Positions 8,640-18,284 of a stretch of DNA of 29,063 nt are shown piece after piece; position 1 is the first letter of the stretch, and each line of letters starts with the position of its first letter. A program made the position numbers and the translations under genes. The DNA is from Prorocentrum cordatum (Eukaryota; Sar; Dinophyceae; Prorocentrales; Prorocentraceae): positions 168,857 to 197,919 of the forward strand of contig CAUYUJ010018326.1 of the NCBI GenBank assembly GCA_963575745.1, given 5' to 3'. The notes under the pieces were generated by a model. It made no database searches. It was not told the origin of the DNA and saw only the letters and a program-made list of their open reading frames with translations.

Positions 8640-9085
8640 CGATACGCAGTCAGAACGGGGAGCTGTGTAGATTGGAGGAGCAAATGGCAGATAAGCAGTA
8701 GGATGAGGAGGAGATTGAGAAAGAGGAGGAAGACGAGGACGGAGGAGAAGCAACAGCAGGAGCAAGAGTAGAAGTACCTGCAGTACCAGGAGTACCAGGG
8801 GAAGGCGGAGGAGGTGAAAGGAAGGAGGCCACAATGACCAGTAAGGACTCGGACCCATATGTGTGGCCCGCTCTGCGAAAGCATCGTCTGAACGACGGGA
8901 GCAAAGTGCCGACCCTGGGACGGGACCAGCGCTGCAGCTGGAGCGTCAGCTTGAGAGACCGAAGCGGGAGAAAGCATGTGAAGGCAAAAACCATGTGTTG
9001 GAATAGTGTACCCGATTTCTATTTCAAAACCCTGGAGAAAGGATGCCCTGGTCGCACGGGCTCCAGGGAGAGAGGATAACAGTGA
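8640..9085. other. spacer with purine-rich start, no gene recognised
   Basis: A GAGGAG-rich stretch at about 8,700-8,830 followed by unique sequence. I recognise no protein family in either strand. Confidence 0.45.
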
Positions 9086-9380
9086 TGATAGTGAGTGAAT
9101 GTAAAAAAAACAAGAGGGAGAAAAAAGAGAGGAGGGGAAAAGAGGGCAGAGAAAGAGACAGAGAGAGACAGAGGAGAGATAGAGGCGAGGGAGAGCGAGG
9201 GAGTACAACAACAAAAATTATAGTAAAGGAACAACGACGACAGAGAAGGAGAGAGAGGTTTGAAAAATATATGGGGATGTATTGTTCAGTGCTTGTCTAT
9301 GTATATACATATATACATACATATAAACATATGTATGGATACACGCATGACAATGTATATATATACACATTATATAACGG

Positions 9381-9411
<31 letters not shown>

Positions 9412-9535
9412 AAATGTGTACATATATATATATACGTACATATCTACTGCGAATGCATCTCTACGGATTTAATATGGGAAAAGGAGACAGAGAGAGAGAC
9501 AGAAAGAGAGAGAGAGAGAAAGAGAGGACAACAAA
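9086..9535 (+). repeat. (GA)n-(TA)n-(GA)n low-complexity cluster
   Basis: Purine-only GAGA sequence (about 9,100-9,195) is followed by TATATACA/TA repeats (about 9,290-9,450, with pure (TA)n near 9,382-9,402) and a second GAGA run (about 9,484-9,525). These tracts are DNA-structure prone and non-coding. Confidence 0.93.
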
Positions 9536-9849
9536 TGTTTGTCTGTAAAGAAGATAGATCGAAAAAACAAGAAAACGTGTGAGAAAGTGAAAACGTAAAA
9601 TCCGCAGGCTTCCGTGGGGGCCACCAGGCTGTATATCGGAGGTTTTCACGCATCCTGTAGCAGTTCCACTTATTATTACCATTATGTTTACACTTGTGTT
9701 TCACACTGCAAATTATCAGAGTCCGCGCGGGGACGGGGGAGGGGGGCGAAAAATGGCCACTGACCTTTCCCCCGGAGCTCTCAGAATTTCCAAAAAGGCC
9801 CTGGGACACATAAAGATACTTGACTTGGATCCGAGTTCTGGGGGCCAGA

Positions 9850-10292
9850 ATCCCGATTCGCACCCCCGAAGCCATACTCCATAGCGAAATGACCCGAAGT
9901 CCGCGCCGCCGCGGCCACGGTCCTTTGCGCAAAATGCGCAAGATTCTCGCCCCCGAAGCCACGATCCCTGGAATAGTTCGCCACATTCGCGCCCTCCTGC
10001 ACTACGCCGGGTTCGGGCGCCGCCGTGGCCACGCGACCTCGTAAATTTTGTGCGCGAATCACGCCACCGAGGCCAGAATCCCCAGTGAATCATCCCTCGT
10101 GTACGTAAGTTACACCGCGCTCGCGCCCCCGAGGCCACGATCACTCGTAAATTACGCCGCGCCCGCGTCTCCGAGACCACGACCCTCTGTAAATTACGCC
10201 AGGCTCGCGTCCCCAACAATATAATCCCTGCATATTTCGCCGGATTCGCCCCCGAGGCCACCATCTTGTAAATGACGGCACGATTTCCAGCC
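9850..10292. repeat. ~43-bp minisatellite
   Basis: A degenerate unit with the pattern CCCCCGAGGCCACGATC followed by CTCGTAAATTACGCCGCGCTCGCG. Recognisable unit starts lie near 9863, 9907, 9950, 10062, 10124, 10168, 10210 and 10250, mostly 41-44 bases apart. Two larger gaps contain decayed copies. Confidence 0.8.
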
Positions 10293-10736
10293 GCCCTCAC
10301 ATGATCTCGAGCGCGAAAGATACCCGTACCCTTACCTAGACAGGGTGGCAAGGGGCCGGGGGGGCGGTTCGTCGCAGCTGACGGCGGCTGCACAAGTGTA
10401 GAAACGACAGCCGGTCGAGCATTACAGACCGCTGTCTTCTCGGGGCGCACGTTAGCACCGATCGCACGTGCGTTCGAATCGGCGGAGTGCCCGACCCTGC
10501 CTTAGTTGTTGTCGATGTAGACCAGCTACTGCGGAGGCGCGCCCCCAGACACACATCCGGGCGTTGAGGAGTCAACGCGCACTCGGGGGCGCATGCGAAC
10601 AACTCTGGCGCGAACGCGATTGCGCGACAACCGCCTTATCGCGAATTGCTCGAATTGCTCGATGCAGAGGCATCGCGAATCTGCGCCCTGGGCGAGGTCG
10701 CCAGAAACCGCCCCCCTTGGACGGCCGCCTGCGGAT

Positions 10737-10872
10737 CACCCCAGCTAGGTACGGTTGCCCCATGAAAACCCAAAAAACATACCCGTACCTAGCCGGGGTG
10801 CCGCAGCTCACCCCAGCTAGGTCCGGGTATGTTTCGGTGGTTTCAGGCAGGTCCCCGTACCTAGCCGAGGTG
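10737..10872. repeat. alternating inverted 18-mers
   Basis: CACCCCAGCTAGGTACGG (10737-10754) is followed by its near-perfect inverse complement (10783-10800, 17 of 18 pair). A second forward arm begins at 10809 and a second inverse arm runs about 10855-10872. A weaker relative (CCCGTACCCTTACCTAGACAGGGTGG) lies near 10,323-10,348. The arms can fold as two adjacent hairpins or one long one. Confidence 0.87.
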
Positions 10873-11380
10873 GCGGCAGGCCCAAAACGCTCTCGAGCAC
10901 ATTTCATGCCCTCCAGAGCCGTCCCCGACGTGGCCGCTGCGGCCCCCCTGGGGGCGCGACGTTGCAACGTCTTTCCTCAGGGCAGGCCCAGACGCATTGG
11001 TTGCCAGGATAGCGAGGAAATGCAACTCTTGATCGATTGGGACAGGCGCCGCCACATATGGGCGGCTTTGAACCGCGCACGCACCACGATGCCCCGAGAC
11101 GTCCCTAACAAAAACCAGCGCTTGTCGCTGCAATCAGACACCCAACCATCGAGCGCGCCGTTGCGTCTTGACGCGCGGCTGCTGCACTGGCGCGCGCGGG
11201 GCAAGCTGACCGGACCCAATAGCATGCGCCCAGTCCCCCGGACGGCCCATCTCCCCTTGGCTGGCCCCGAGCACGGGTATCTTTCGGACCAATGACATGA
11301 GGTTCCAACACTGCTTCAAGTCAGCGCCCAGGCATCCGAATGTAGCTCTTGTATATATCCTATTATGATAAAAAAAGGAC
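10873..11380. other. unique DNA flanking the retroelement
   Basis: No gene or long repeat recognised. Towards its end (about 11,300-11,380) it resembles 3,840-3,900 loosely, suggesting an edge of an older element. Confidence 0.4.
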
Positions 11381-11420
11381 CGGCTGCAGAGGGCGAAACG
11401 CTTACGGATAGAACTGCCGC

Positions 11421-11483
11421 CCACAGCGGCATTGAGAGAAGAAAAGCGCTTTGCGCGCAACAGCACGCTCTCATCAGCTGAAA
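11421..11483. repeat. 63-bp direct repeat, copy A
   Basis: Aligns without gaps to 11748-11810 (about 54 of 63 identical), 327 bases apart and on either side of the 90-bp element-end repeat. The final CTCTCATCAGCTGAAA is identical. On the minus strand both copies read as a similar peptide (ADES.LL.A.RFSSL..AVGGS). Confidence 0.88.
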
Positions 11484-11550
11484 TTTCCATGGAATTAAAA
11501 ATAAAAGAAAAGCCTCGGCCCGAAAGGGTGGCACGTGGGGCACGGGAGGC

Positions 11551-11640
11551 GAGCAAAGAAAGGACTACTGACGATCCCCTTCAGCGACATCGTCTGTGTC
11601 CGAAGGTCTTTTTCACTTTGGAAAAAGCGTAGGAGCTGAC
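11551..11640 (-). repeat. 90-bp element-end direct repeat, 3' copy
   Basis: Aligns without gaps to 18285-18374 at about 76 of 90 positions. The best conserved part includes ACTACTGACGATCCCC and TCAGCGACATCGT. On the minus strand both copies encode TQTMSL.GIVSS.FFAR. Similarity ends abruptly at 11640 and is not clear to the left of 11551. Confidence 0.9.
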
Positions 11641-11721
11641 CTTCACATCCTGCAAGGCGGCCTTCAAGAAAGCGGCGGACAATCGCGAGCCGTTGCATTA
11701 TCCAGCTGGGGCCAAAATATT

Positions 11722-13149
11722 TCAGACAGGATGAAGCATAGATCCACCCACAGCGGTGGAGAGAGAAGAAAAGCGCGTTGCGTGCAGCAGCAAACTCTCA
11801 TCAGCTGAAACTCCCACATCCCGCATCACGACCAGAGTGGTGGCGGGGCAGTGGTAGGAGACGAAAACAAACCAATGACATTGGCGAAAGGATCTCTTGA
11901 GCAGGTCTGGGAGCTCACGACCAGCGGCCAACGCATTTCTCCTCGTCTGTGCCGTAACGTTGTGAATTGCCCGAGGAGTGCAGCGTGCTTCTCGTACCCG
12001 CGCACAGATGCAGCACACTTCCATGTCCCACGATCCTGGAAATGATGCAGAATCAAAGCCCTTGAGCATGCATCCGTCGAAGGGCCAAGTATGCCGAAAA
12101 CAATGAAGCACGATGCGTAGGCTCTGCAACACTAGAGCTTCGCAGGCGCCCGCGATCGCTTCCTCATAAGTTGGAAGCGCGAGACGCCTGAAGACCCGCT
12201 CGCCCTCGCGAGCGGAAGCACGCAAGTAGTTGGCAACGTCCTTGACGAAGGCGCGGCCCAGGATCCCCGCGAGCAATGCACCATCCGGATCTCCTGACAT
12301 GGCGCGTCCTGCCCGCGCACTCGGGGCTAAGACAAGGCCACAGCCCGTGCACCGCGAGCCACGCTGCCTCAGCGGTGGCGGCAGGTCTTCGCGCCCGATG
12401 TCGAGCAGAGCGCCAGGCCTGACGCGGGTGCCCACCTGCAGCGCCACGGCCAGGGCACACCAGAAGTAGAAGGCCAGGTTCTTGACAAGAAGCCACCGCG
12501 CGATGTGCCGGGCCGCCTCAATCGGGCAAGGATCCCGAATGCGGCCCGACATCTGACGCAGCCAACCGCGCAGCGCGGCCTTCGCCCTCGGGGGCGCATA
12601 TGACCTCCGCGGCCCCAATGGGACATGTGCAGCAGCGCGTAGCCGCACAGCGCCCACCTGCCGAGCCGGGGCTGCTCCCTCTGCGCGCGCAGCCACTCGA
12701 ATTAGCCCGACATCGCAAAGTCGGCCGCCTCGGGCGCGCGGAGGCCGCGCCCCCTGCCAGAGGCCCAGGCACCTTAATTCGCCGACCTCAGCTTTGTAGG
12801 TGGCCAAGGTGGCGGGCGCCACGCTGCGCCCCTCCAGGTTTCGTTGCTGCGAGGCTGGTCCGCGTCGAACTGCTGGCGGCCATGCTAGCCTCTGCCTTCT
12901 GCCGCCGCGCGGCCGCAAGCTGTCGGCCATGCTCACTCTCGGGCCGCCCAACGCAAGCGATGAGCCGCCCCGGGGCGACGTCGAGGTCGCGGCCAACGGG
13001 CGGGGCTGACTCCCACTCGTCGAAGCCCCCTCGCCGACGGCGCCGAAGTCCTGGATCGGCCGCCCCAGCGAGACTGGCCTTGCCCACGAGGCATCGGCAG
13101 CGGGCATCGGCGGGGGCAAGAAAGACGCGGCGACGACGAGCTCTGCAAG
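11722..13149 (-). pseudogene. tyrosine recombinase (YR) module, frameshifted
   Basis: Tyrosine recombinases cut and rejoin DNA through a 3'-phosphotyrosine and integrate the circular or linear cDNA of DIRS-type elements. A frame open from 13,305 to the stop at 11,722 carries the start of a core-binding region (LEGRSVAPATLATYKAEVGE, about 12,837-12,780), the first catalytic Arg in TRVRPGALLDI (about 12,429-12,397) and the HxxR box (HCFRH; His at 12,103-12,105). The catalytic Lys position appears replaced in GRAMSGD. About 24 codons after the HxxR Arg, the frame at 12,056-11,826 supplies the Trp (RGTW, 12,021-12,023) and the nucleophile Tyr in SVRGYEKHA (11,994-11,996). The spacing fits one protein split by a frameshift near 12,050-12,060. 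A second frame disturbance is likely near 12,600-12,780, where the sequence is not family-like. The frame is continuous upstream with the methyltransferase tail. Confidence 0.75.
11748..11810. repeat. 63-bp direct repeat, copy B
   Basis: Second copy of 11421-11483 in the same orientation. It overlaps the distal end of the recombinase frame on the minus strand. Confidence 0.88.
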
Positions 13150-13810
13150 GATGAGTCGAGCTACACTGAAACAGAACTTCGAGCCGTAGATCCTCGCAAA
13201 TTGTGAGACTTGCGTCCAACGAACGCCTCGCCAATCAGCACCCCATACACGCGGCTTGCCTGCCGCGCGCGCGGGGGCGATTCCCTGGGCATCTCTTTGC
13301 CAGCATCACGCAGAGCGCCAATCAGACGAGAGCCTACTGATCAGACCATCGAAACTACCTGCACGAAATTCAACAACTGAAACGCGATCGTGGGAAAGAA
13401 ACTCTTGAATCGGTTCAAAGCCCCAGAGACGTGAAGTGAGAGGATTCTCAAAGACGAAAACCACATTGGATTTCAGACACTGTCAGATGACTTCAGAAGG
13501 GAATCAGGCGCGGTGGGCCCTCAGGAGGTCCTTCCCTCTGGCCACCTCGAGGTTCTTGACCCCTCGTCGGGCGATGCTGCCGGCGCTGCAGGGGGTGCCC
13601 AGTCACGCGCACAAGACTCGACCACGCCGACAGAGCCCAATGAGATACTGCCGAACCCTTGGATCGAGTAGATCAGATTCAGGACCCTTGGAGATATATA
13701 TATATATATAGAGAGAGAGAGATATATGCATTCGCCGCGCGGGGCGCCTTGAGACGCGACGGCCCTCGCGAGGCCATCCGCCCCAGCAAGGAGTTCCAAG
13801 AAGACCGCGC
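13150..13810 (-). pseudogene. C5-methyltransferase-like module, broken
   Basis: Three landmarks of SAM-dependent cytosine-C5 methyltransferases appear in order. The motif I-like VFLELLAGADGLARAV (13,805-13,758) would bind SAM. A Cys in VESCARDW (13,611-13,613) lies about 59 codons on, where the catalytic Pro-Cys would sit. VFVFENPLTSRLW, with ENP at 13,449-13,441, matches motif VI Glu-Asn. A tail reading TQVSQFARIYGSKFC (about 13,212-13,168) resembles the conserved C-terminal A.(Y/A)P.(F/Q)C pattern. The Pro before the Cys is Ser here. A (TA)n/(GA)n microsatellite interrupts the frame at 13,694-13,727 and a TGA lies at 13,306-13,308. It sits between RNase H and recombinase, the methyltransferase slot of DIRS elements. 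C5 versus other SAM-methyltransferase identity is inference. Confidence 0.55.
13694..13727. repeat. (TA)n/(GA)n microsatellite inside coding relic
   Basis: Starts directly after the SAM-motif segment of the methyltransferase-like module on the minus strand. It inserts Ser/Leu/Ile-Tyr repeats into the frame. Confidence 0.93.
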
Positions 13811-13819
13811 CCCGTCTAA

Positions 13820-14325
13820 CGCGCGGAATCCGGCTGAGGGCATAACTAGCTCGCCGGCCCAGTGGAACTGGGGCGCCAGTAGGGACCTGCGGAGCAATGG
13901 CAGCAGGGGGAGACAAGGAGCACCAGGACCACCCAGCAGACGCCAAACTTGGAGCCACCGTCGGAGCCGCGGAGGAACATGCTGGAAGACACGTGGAGGG
14001 CCCCGCTGTAGTCGCCATACAAATTGAACCAAGTAGAGGTCCCAGCTGATGACGACGATGGAGAGCATCTGGTGGCCCTCGTTGAGGCCGGGGTAGCCAC
14101 TGAGGCCCTCAAGATGCCAGGAGGGACCTCGTTCGTGTTCTTTTCAGACACGCGAGGCTTGCAAATGGATACTCCGTCATCCAGCGCCCGCAGCTCGCGG
14201 GCGAGGGCGCCAGACGCGCCGCCGACTGGCCTGCGATGCCCAGCGGCCCGGGCGATGGCTACGCCACGGCCCCCGCGCTCCAGGCCAAGGTGCTGGGCCT
14301 TCTCGGTCGGTCGGCCCCTACTTGT
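13820..14325 (-). other. linker between RNase H and methyltransferase modules
   Basis: About 500 bases in which I find no conserved motif. It is presumably the inter-domain linker of the ancestral polyprotein. No separate gene is supported. Confidence 0.4.
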
Positions 14326-15040
14326 CGAAGCGCCTCGAGCCCGCGCCCGCCGGGTTGCGGACCCCCTCGAGATGGCGAGTCAACCACTGGATCTCGCAGG
14401 CGATCTGAAGAGCTGCAGCTCGCTGCCCAAGGCAGCGCAGGCCCTGCCTCGCCCGCGCCCTCGATCGAAGGCGCAACAGGCGACGGAGCTGTCGGAGAGA
14501 GACAGGAGCCGTTTGCGATGGCAGCGAGGGTTCCTGAATGCCCTGCGGAAGCCGGTCAGCATCGCCCGGTCCTTTTCGCGTTGATGTGCTCTGTAAGGTC
14601 CCCCCCCCCCCCACACTTACGCTCGAAACACGTCTGCCAGCGCTCTGGGGGGCCCCGGGCAGCACTGAGCGGAGGCGCGCGGCAAGCATCCTTACGAAGA
14701 TCTCGCTCACGAAGCGAACGCCTGCAGTCCCGAATCCAACCGCCCCGCTGTCTCACGATGAGGACGATCCAGTCGAATGGGAAGCCGACGCGTGCAGCCA
14801 GCGGGGGTGGCCAGGGGGCCTTCCCAGGGCGCGCGGATGCCGCCCGGCGGAGAGAGGGCGACGCCGTCGCACATATGTCGAGGCAGTCCACAGGCCCAAC
14901 GCTGTGGTCGATGCGACCCTCCACGAACCGCCAGCGCTCGCGGCGGGCTGAGGCCCCCCTCAGCTCGGGCCCCCCACGCGGCTGTCACCGCCAGGCAGCA
15001 TCCAAGGTCCGACGAGTCAAAGCAGTAAGCCATCCTCAAC
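14326..15040 (-). pseudogene. retroelement RNase H domain, frameshifted
   Basis: RNase H removes the RNA strand during reverse transcription. The segments resemble retrotransposon RNase H in order. AYCFDSSDLGCCLAVT carries the first acidic residue (Asp at 15,016-15,018). RLLSLSDSSVA carries a further Asp (14,491-14,493). The end motif, EIQWLTRHLEGVRNPAGAGSR, corresponds to the usual RNPAD..SR signature with the last Asp changed to Gly (14,345-14,347). Frames change at least twice between these motifs, including within 14,380-14,460. The intervening segment (FPFDWIVL near 14,780) looks protein-like but I cannot name it. It follows directly on the RT connection region. Confidence 0.68.
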
Positions 15041-15930
15041 CGAGGAGCTCCCAGATCGCGCTGACAAAAGAACTAGACCGAGGACCACCTTGATCTCCTG
15101 GCGGACTGATGCCCAGATTCGACACCGTCGGTCCAGGGCGAACTGGATGAACTGATAGACTGCCCACAGACACGACAGGACAAATCGGTCCAGCATGAAG
15201 AGATGCACAACTTGGCCGGTCCAAACCCGAAGGACTTCCCCTCGGAGCCGTCGGCGACGAAGAAGCTCTTTGCCCGCGAGGTACAATCGCCAAACTCGTC
15301 GAGGCGGGTGGCGAAGGAGTCGGCGCTGTCCGTCACTGACGGCGCCCCGGTGTTCCAGCGCGCGAGTCTGCTCGGCGACGCCGCGCGCGCATCCCCTTTG
15401 GCGAAGCAGGTCATAACTCCATGTGAGAATCCGCAGCGTCGGCGTTAGCACTCAAGAGCTCTGCGTTGTCAACGTGGGCGTAGGTGATCGGGCCCACGAA
15501 GGACACGCGAGGGGCCGGATGTCTCTCCCGAGCAGCTCTGCCAAGACCGCCAGGGACTGCAGAGGCGACGACGCGCTCAAGGGCTAAGTGACATAAGTGG
15601 AGGACCCACGTAAAACCCACGGCGCGCGCTGTGAAACACGGCCACGCACATCTGTTGGCTTCACAGGCACCATCTCTTCTAAGTCATCGCCCCAGACCTC
15701 TGCGATGCCGCGGGTGCCGGCCCCGCCAGGGCCACCTAGGCCCAACCAGCTAGTCCTCCTCCAGTTGTCGAACTGGCAAAAGCCATCCGCAACGTGCTCG
15801 GCATCTGCCATCTCGGAGAGCTCCGCTGAGCTGAGATCAACATCGGCAATGGCAGCGATGGTGCCCAGGTCGGCGCGAGAGGGGGTCCTGCACTTCTCGT
15901 TAACGGCACGGGCGTCGTCGATGAGTCACC
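15041..15930 (-). pseudogene. retroelement reverse transcriptase, frameshifted
   Basis: Reverse transcriptase copies the element RNA to DNA. Reading 5' to 3' on the minus strand: DARAVNEKCRTP (from about 15,921) is the palm entry. ADGFCQFDNW, with Asp at 15,785-15,787, is motif A. MGFTWVLHLCHLALE (15,620-15,576) is motif B. YAHVDNAELL, with Asp at 15,468-15,470, is motif C, where the usual Tyr-Val-Asp has become His-Val-Asp. The region from 15,451 to 15,041 (RVWRLYLAGKELLRRRR, RVWTGQVVHLFMLDR) corresponds to the thumb and connection. Motif A and motif B/C lie in different frames, with a shift between about 15,590 and 15,650. Upstream, 15,930-16,060 is open in yet another frame (AVHKDQLLTFGRR) and is probably the fingers. 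The enzyme is inactive as it stands. Confidence 0.8.
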
Positions 15931-16340
15931 CCAGTCGTCTTCCAAGAAAAGATGGCGATCTTAGAGAAGATTCGGCGCCCGAAGGTGAGCAGCTGATCCT
16001 TATGCACGGCCGCGAAGAGCCCGCGTCGGCACTTCTGCAAGCGCCGCAAGTCTGCGCACCAGTACGGGTGACGGACACACCAGACAGACGATCCACCCCC
16101 AGCCCAGCATCAGTCTTCAAGACGCGCCGAGTGCAGTCCACAGCCCGTCAAAGCACGTCAGGCTACAGGACGGACTCGAACGGGAGAGGAGTGGCGACAC
16201 CCTTGGTAACCTCCAGCTTGTCGGGAAGGCACAGCGCCGTGCGATGCGGCTCCTGCGCGCACAGGTCCTTCGCTCTGCACACCTCAGTGAGCGCGTTGAG
16301 CAGGGCGGGGCCTTCCGGGCGATCGCCGATGCGGTCACCC
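15931..16340 (-). pseudogene. RT-upstream region of the retroelement
   Basis: A minus-strand frame ending at 16,163 has the protein-like segment QEPHRTALCLPDKLEVTKGV (about 16,257-16,198). From about 16,060 to 15,930 another frame reads into the RT entry. I infer that this is the polyprotein stretch linking the gag-like region to RT, broken by at least two shifts. Confidence 0.5.
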
Positions 16341-16399
16341 AGCGAGCCGAAGATCGACATCTGCGAACTCGAAAGCCTGCCCGAGCTGCCTGAGTAAAT

Positions 16400-17640
16400 A
16401 CAGCGATCGCATGAGCATACTCCGGCCCGGCACAAGAGATTCAACGAGCGAACGGACTCCAGAAAACGCTGGCCACGATGCCCGGCTCGCCCACGTCGAC
16501 AGTCCCACCGCCGCCTGGACCCCGAGGAGCCCCTGGCAAGACGAACAAGCCGAGGAAGAGGATTACCATATCGTCGCCGACCGCGATCAAGAAGACCACG
16601 GCGCTCAAAAACCGGAGCCCGAGGCGACAGACCAGATGCCCCTCCCCGTGAAAACGGGCGACCGCGGGAGACGGCCAGGCGCGCGCCCCCGCCGGGCCCC
16701 CACGGGGCCCATCCTTGACCCCTGCCCTCGCCGGCGGCCCCCCGACCACCACCCTTCGCACCTCTGGGCCACTTGGGGCCACTCCGTCTCTTGTCCTCGG
16801 CCACCCTCTCCTCGCGAAGCAAGCGGGTCTTTTTCAGGGCGAAGGCTCGCTGGTGATGATTCTCGGCAAACCACTCCGTGAACCGAGGCACCGCAACTCT
16901 GCCTTTGTCCTCCGTCGTGCCCGGCAACATGTACCCGAGACCGCTGTTGGCTGGGTGCTTGGCGTTCTTCTCAACCGCGAGCTCACGCTGGGTGAGCCCC
17001 CGTTCTGCTGGCCCGCCATGGCCGAGTTTGCTAAGTTGATCTGGTCATCGGTGAGGCCCAAGCGCAGAGCCTCAAGAACGACCCCACGATCGCGTGCGAT
17101 GCCACTATTGCTAGACACTCCTGAGGCTGAGCACCAGTCCCGATGATACACGTCGAACGAGCCATCGGTGGCATCCCGGATGCCGACCAAGTATTCCTCG
17201 GTCGCCCCGGGGCCCAGGAAGGGGTGGTCCTCGAAACTGGTCTCCTCCAGCTTCTAAGTAACCTCCTTTGCATGTGTATATATATATATCCTCGGCCACC
17301 TGCCGACCTGAACGTCCCCAATAGACGAAGATTTCCTCCTCCGCCACGACGATTCCCCCAGGATTCCAGGTCGGCACTGTTGACCCTCTCGACGTGAACC
17401 TCTCAGGTTGAGTCGGCCATGTCGAGTTGGACAAAACCCTTGGTCTCCCGAAGCAGTGCGCGGCCCGGGTCATCAAGCACGCCTTTTTCGACACGCTCGC
17501 CGACCATCGGATGCGTGGTGTCGCTGACCACTCAGACCTCCTCGGCGTCCACCTCGATGTCCTCCCCTGCGATGTCTCCAGGACCCGAGCTCGAGCAAGT
17601 GCCTCAGTGAGCTCACGCACCCGGATGGGGTCGATGAGGA
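16400..17640 (-). pseudogene. gag-like region of the retroelement
   Basis: Three frames carry consecutive protein-like pieces. DIEVDAEEV, then a stop, then VVSDTTHPMVGERVEKGV (about 17,570-17,480) is followed by KGFVQLDMADST, a stop, and LRLLGTFRSAGGRG (to about 17,292). YLVGIRDATDGSFDVYHRDW (about 17,197-17,134) and LRLGLTDDQINLANSAMAG (to about 17,014) lie in a second frame. MLPGTTEDKGRVAVPRFTEW and LKKTRLLREERVAEDKRR (16,930-16,790) lie in a third, followed by a Gly/Arg/Pro-rich linker. The TGA at 17,532-17,534 replaces a likely Trp codon. These pieces resemble, in my recollection, the region upstream of RT in dinoflagellate retroelements. Calling it gag is positional inference. The protein would package the element RNA. 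Confidence 0.5.
17277..17291. repeat. (TA)n microsatellite inside gag-like relic
   Basis: A short TA run immediately follows the codons for SAGGRG on the minus strand and inserts Tyr-Ile repeats. The frame after it no longer looks conserved. Confidence 0.88.
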
Positions 17641-18284
17641 AGCAAGCATTGCGGCACCTCTCGGGCACTGGCCTTCCTCTCGCGAGAGACTCAAACCTGA
17701 CCGTGGAAGTGTTTGATATCTGGAGGTCGCCCGTCGGTGTGGGACCAACCCGTCGCCCTCACGCGACGCGCACCAGAAGAACTCTGCGGTGCCAAGTGCA
17801 ATTCGGATACTCATCAGATCTTACCAAGACTTGTCGTTCCTTAATATCAAGAGCGCTCGTGATGCGCCAGAGAGTCGAAGAGACGAGGGCGTGACTGGAC
17901 CACTGCGCGATCGAACGTGCACTGACGGCTCCTGCACCACGATAGGCTGCTGCATGGCTGAAGGACGACTGCACCGTCAGATCAGCAAACACGTCACGAA
18001 GGCGATCAGAGAGAAACTGAACGTGATGCTCACACAGAGGGACTAGCTCGTGCTCCGCGACAACTGTGTCTGCAGCGCCTCCAGTTGACGGGACAAGATC
18101 CGCTCAACGTGTTGACAGCCGATGCCGCCTCCAGTCTCACAAGAAGCAGCCTCAAACTGATAATGGCACGTGGGCTCCGCACTCGGAGCACTGTAAGATA
18201 TGAGGTCCCGCAGGACGGCGTAGACAAAATGAAAGTCCTGAGGGATGATCGTGTTGCCGCAACGTCGGCCAGGTGGGCCTTCTC
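17641..18284 (-). other. 5' region of the retroelement, not resolved
   Basis: Between the gag-like pieces and the 5' direct repeat. Minus-strand frames are open over short stretches, but I recognise no motif. It is probably the leader and gag N-terminus, too decayed to assign. Confidence 0.4.

Noticed and set aside
14236-15093. 285-codon plus-strand frame over the RNase H region
   Set aside because: The opposite strand carries recognisable RNase H motifs; the plus frame is a GC-rich shadow.
17403-17534. TGA read as Trp (altered genetic code)
   Set aside because: One TGA sits at a likely Trp codon, but other TGA, TAG and frameshift lesions in the same relic fit ordinary decay under the standard code.
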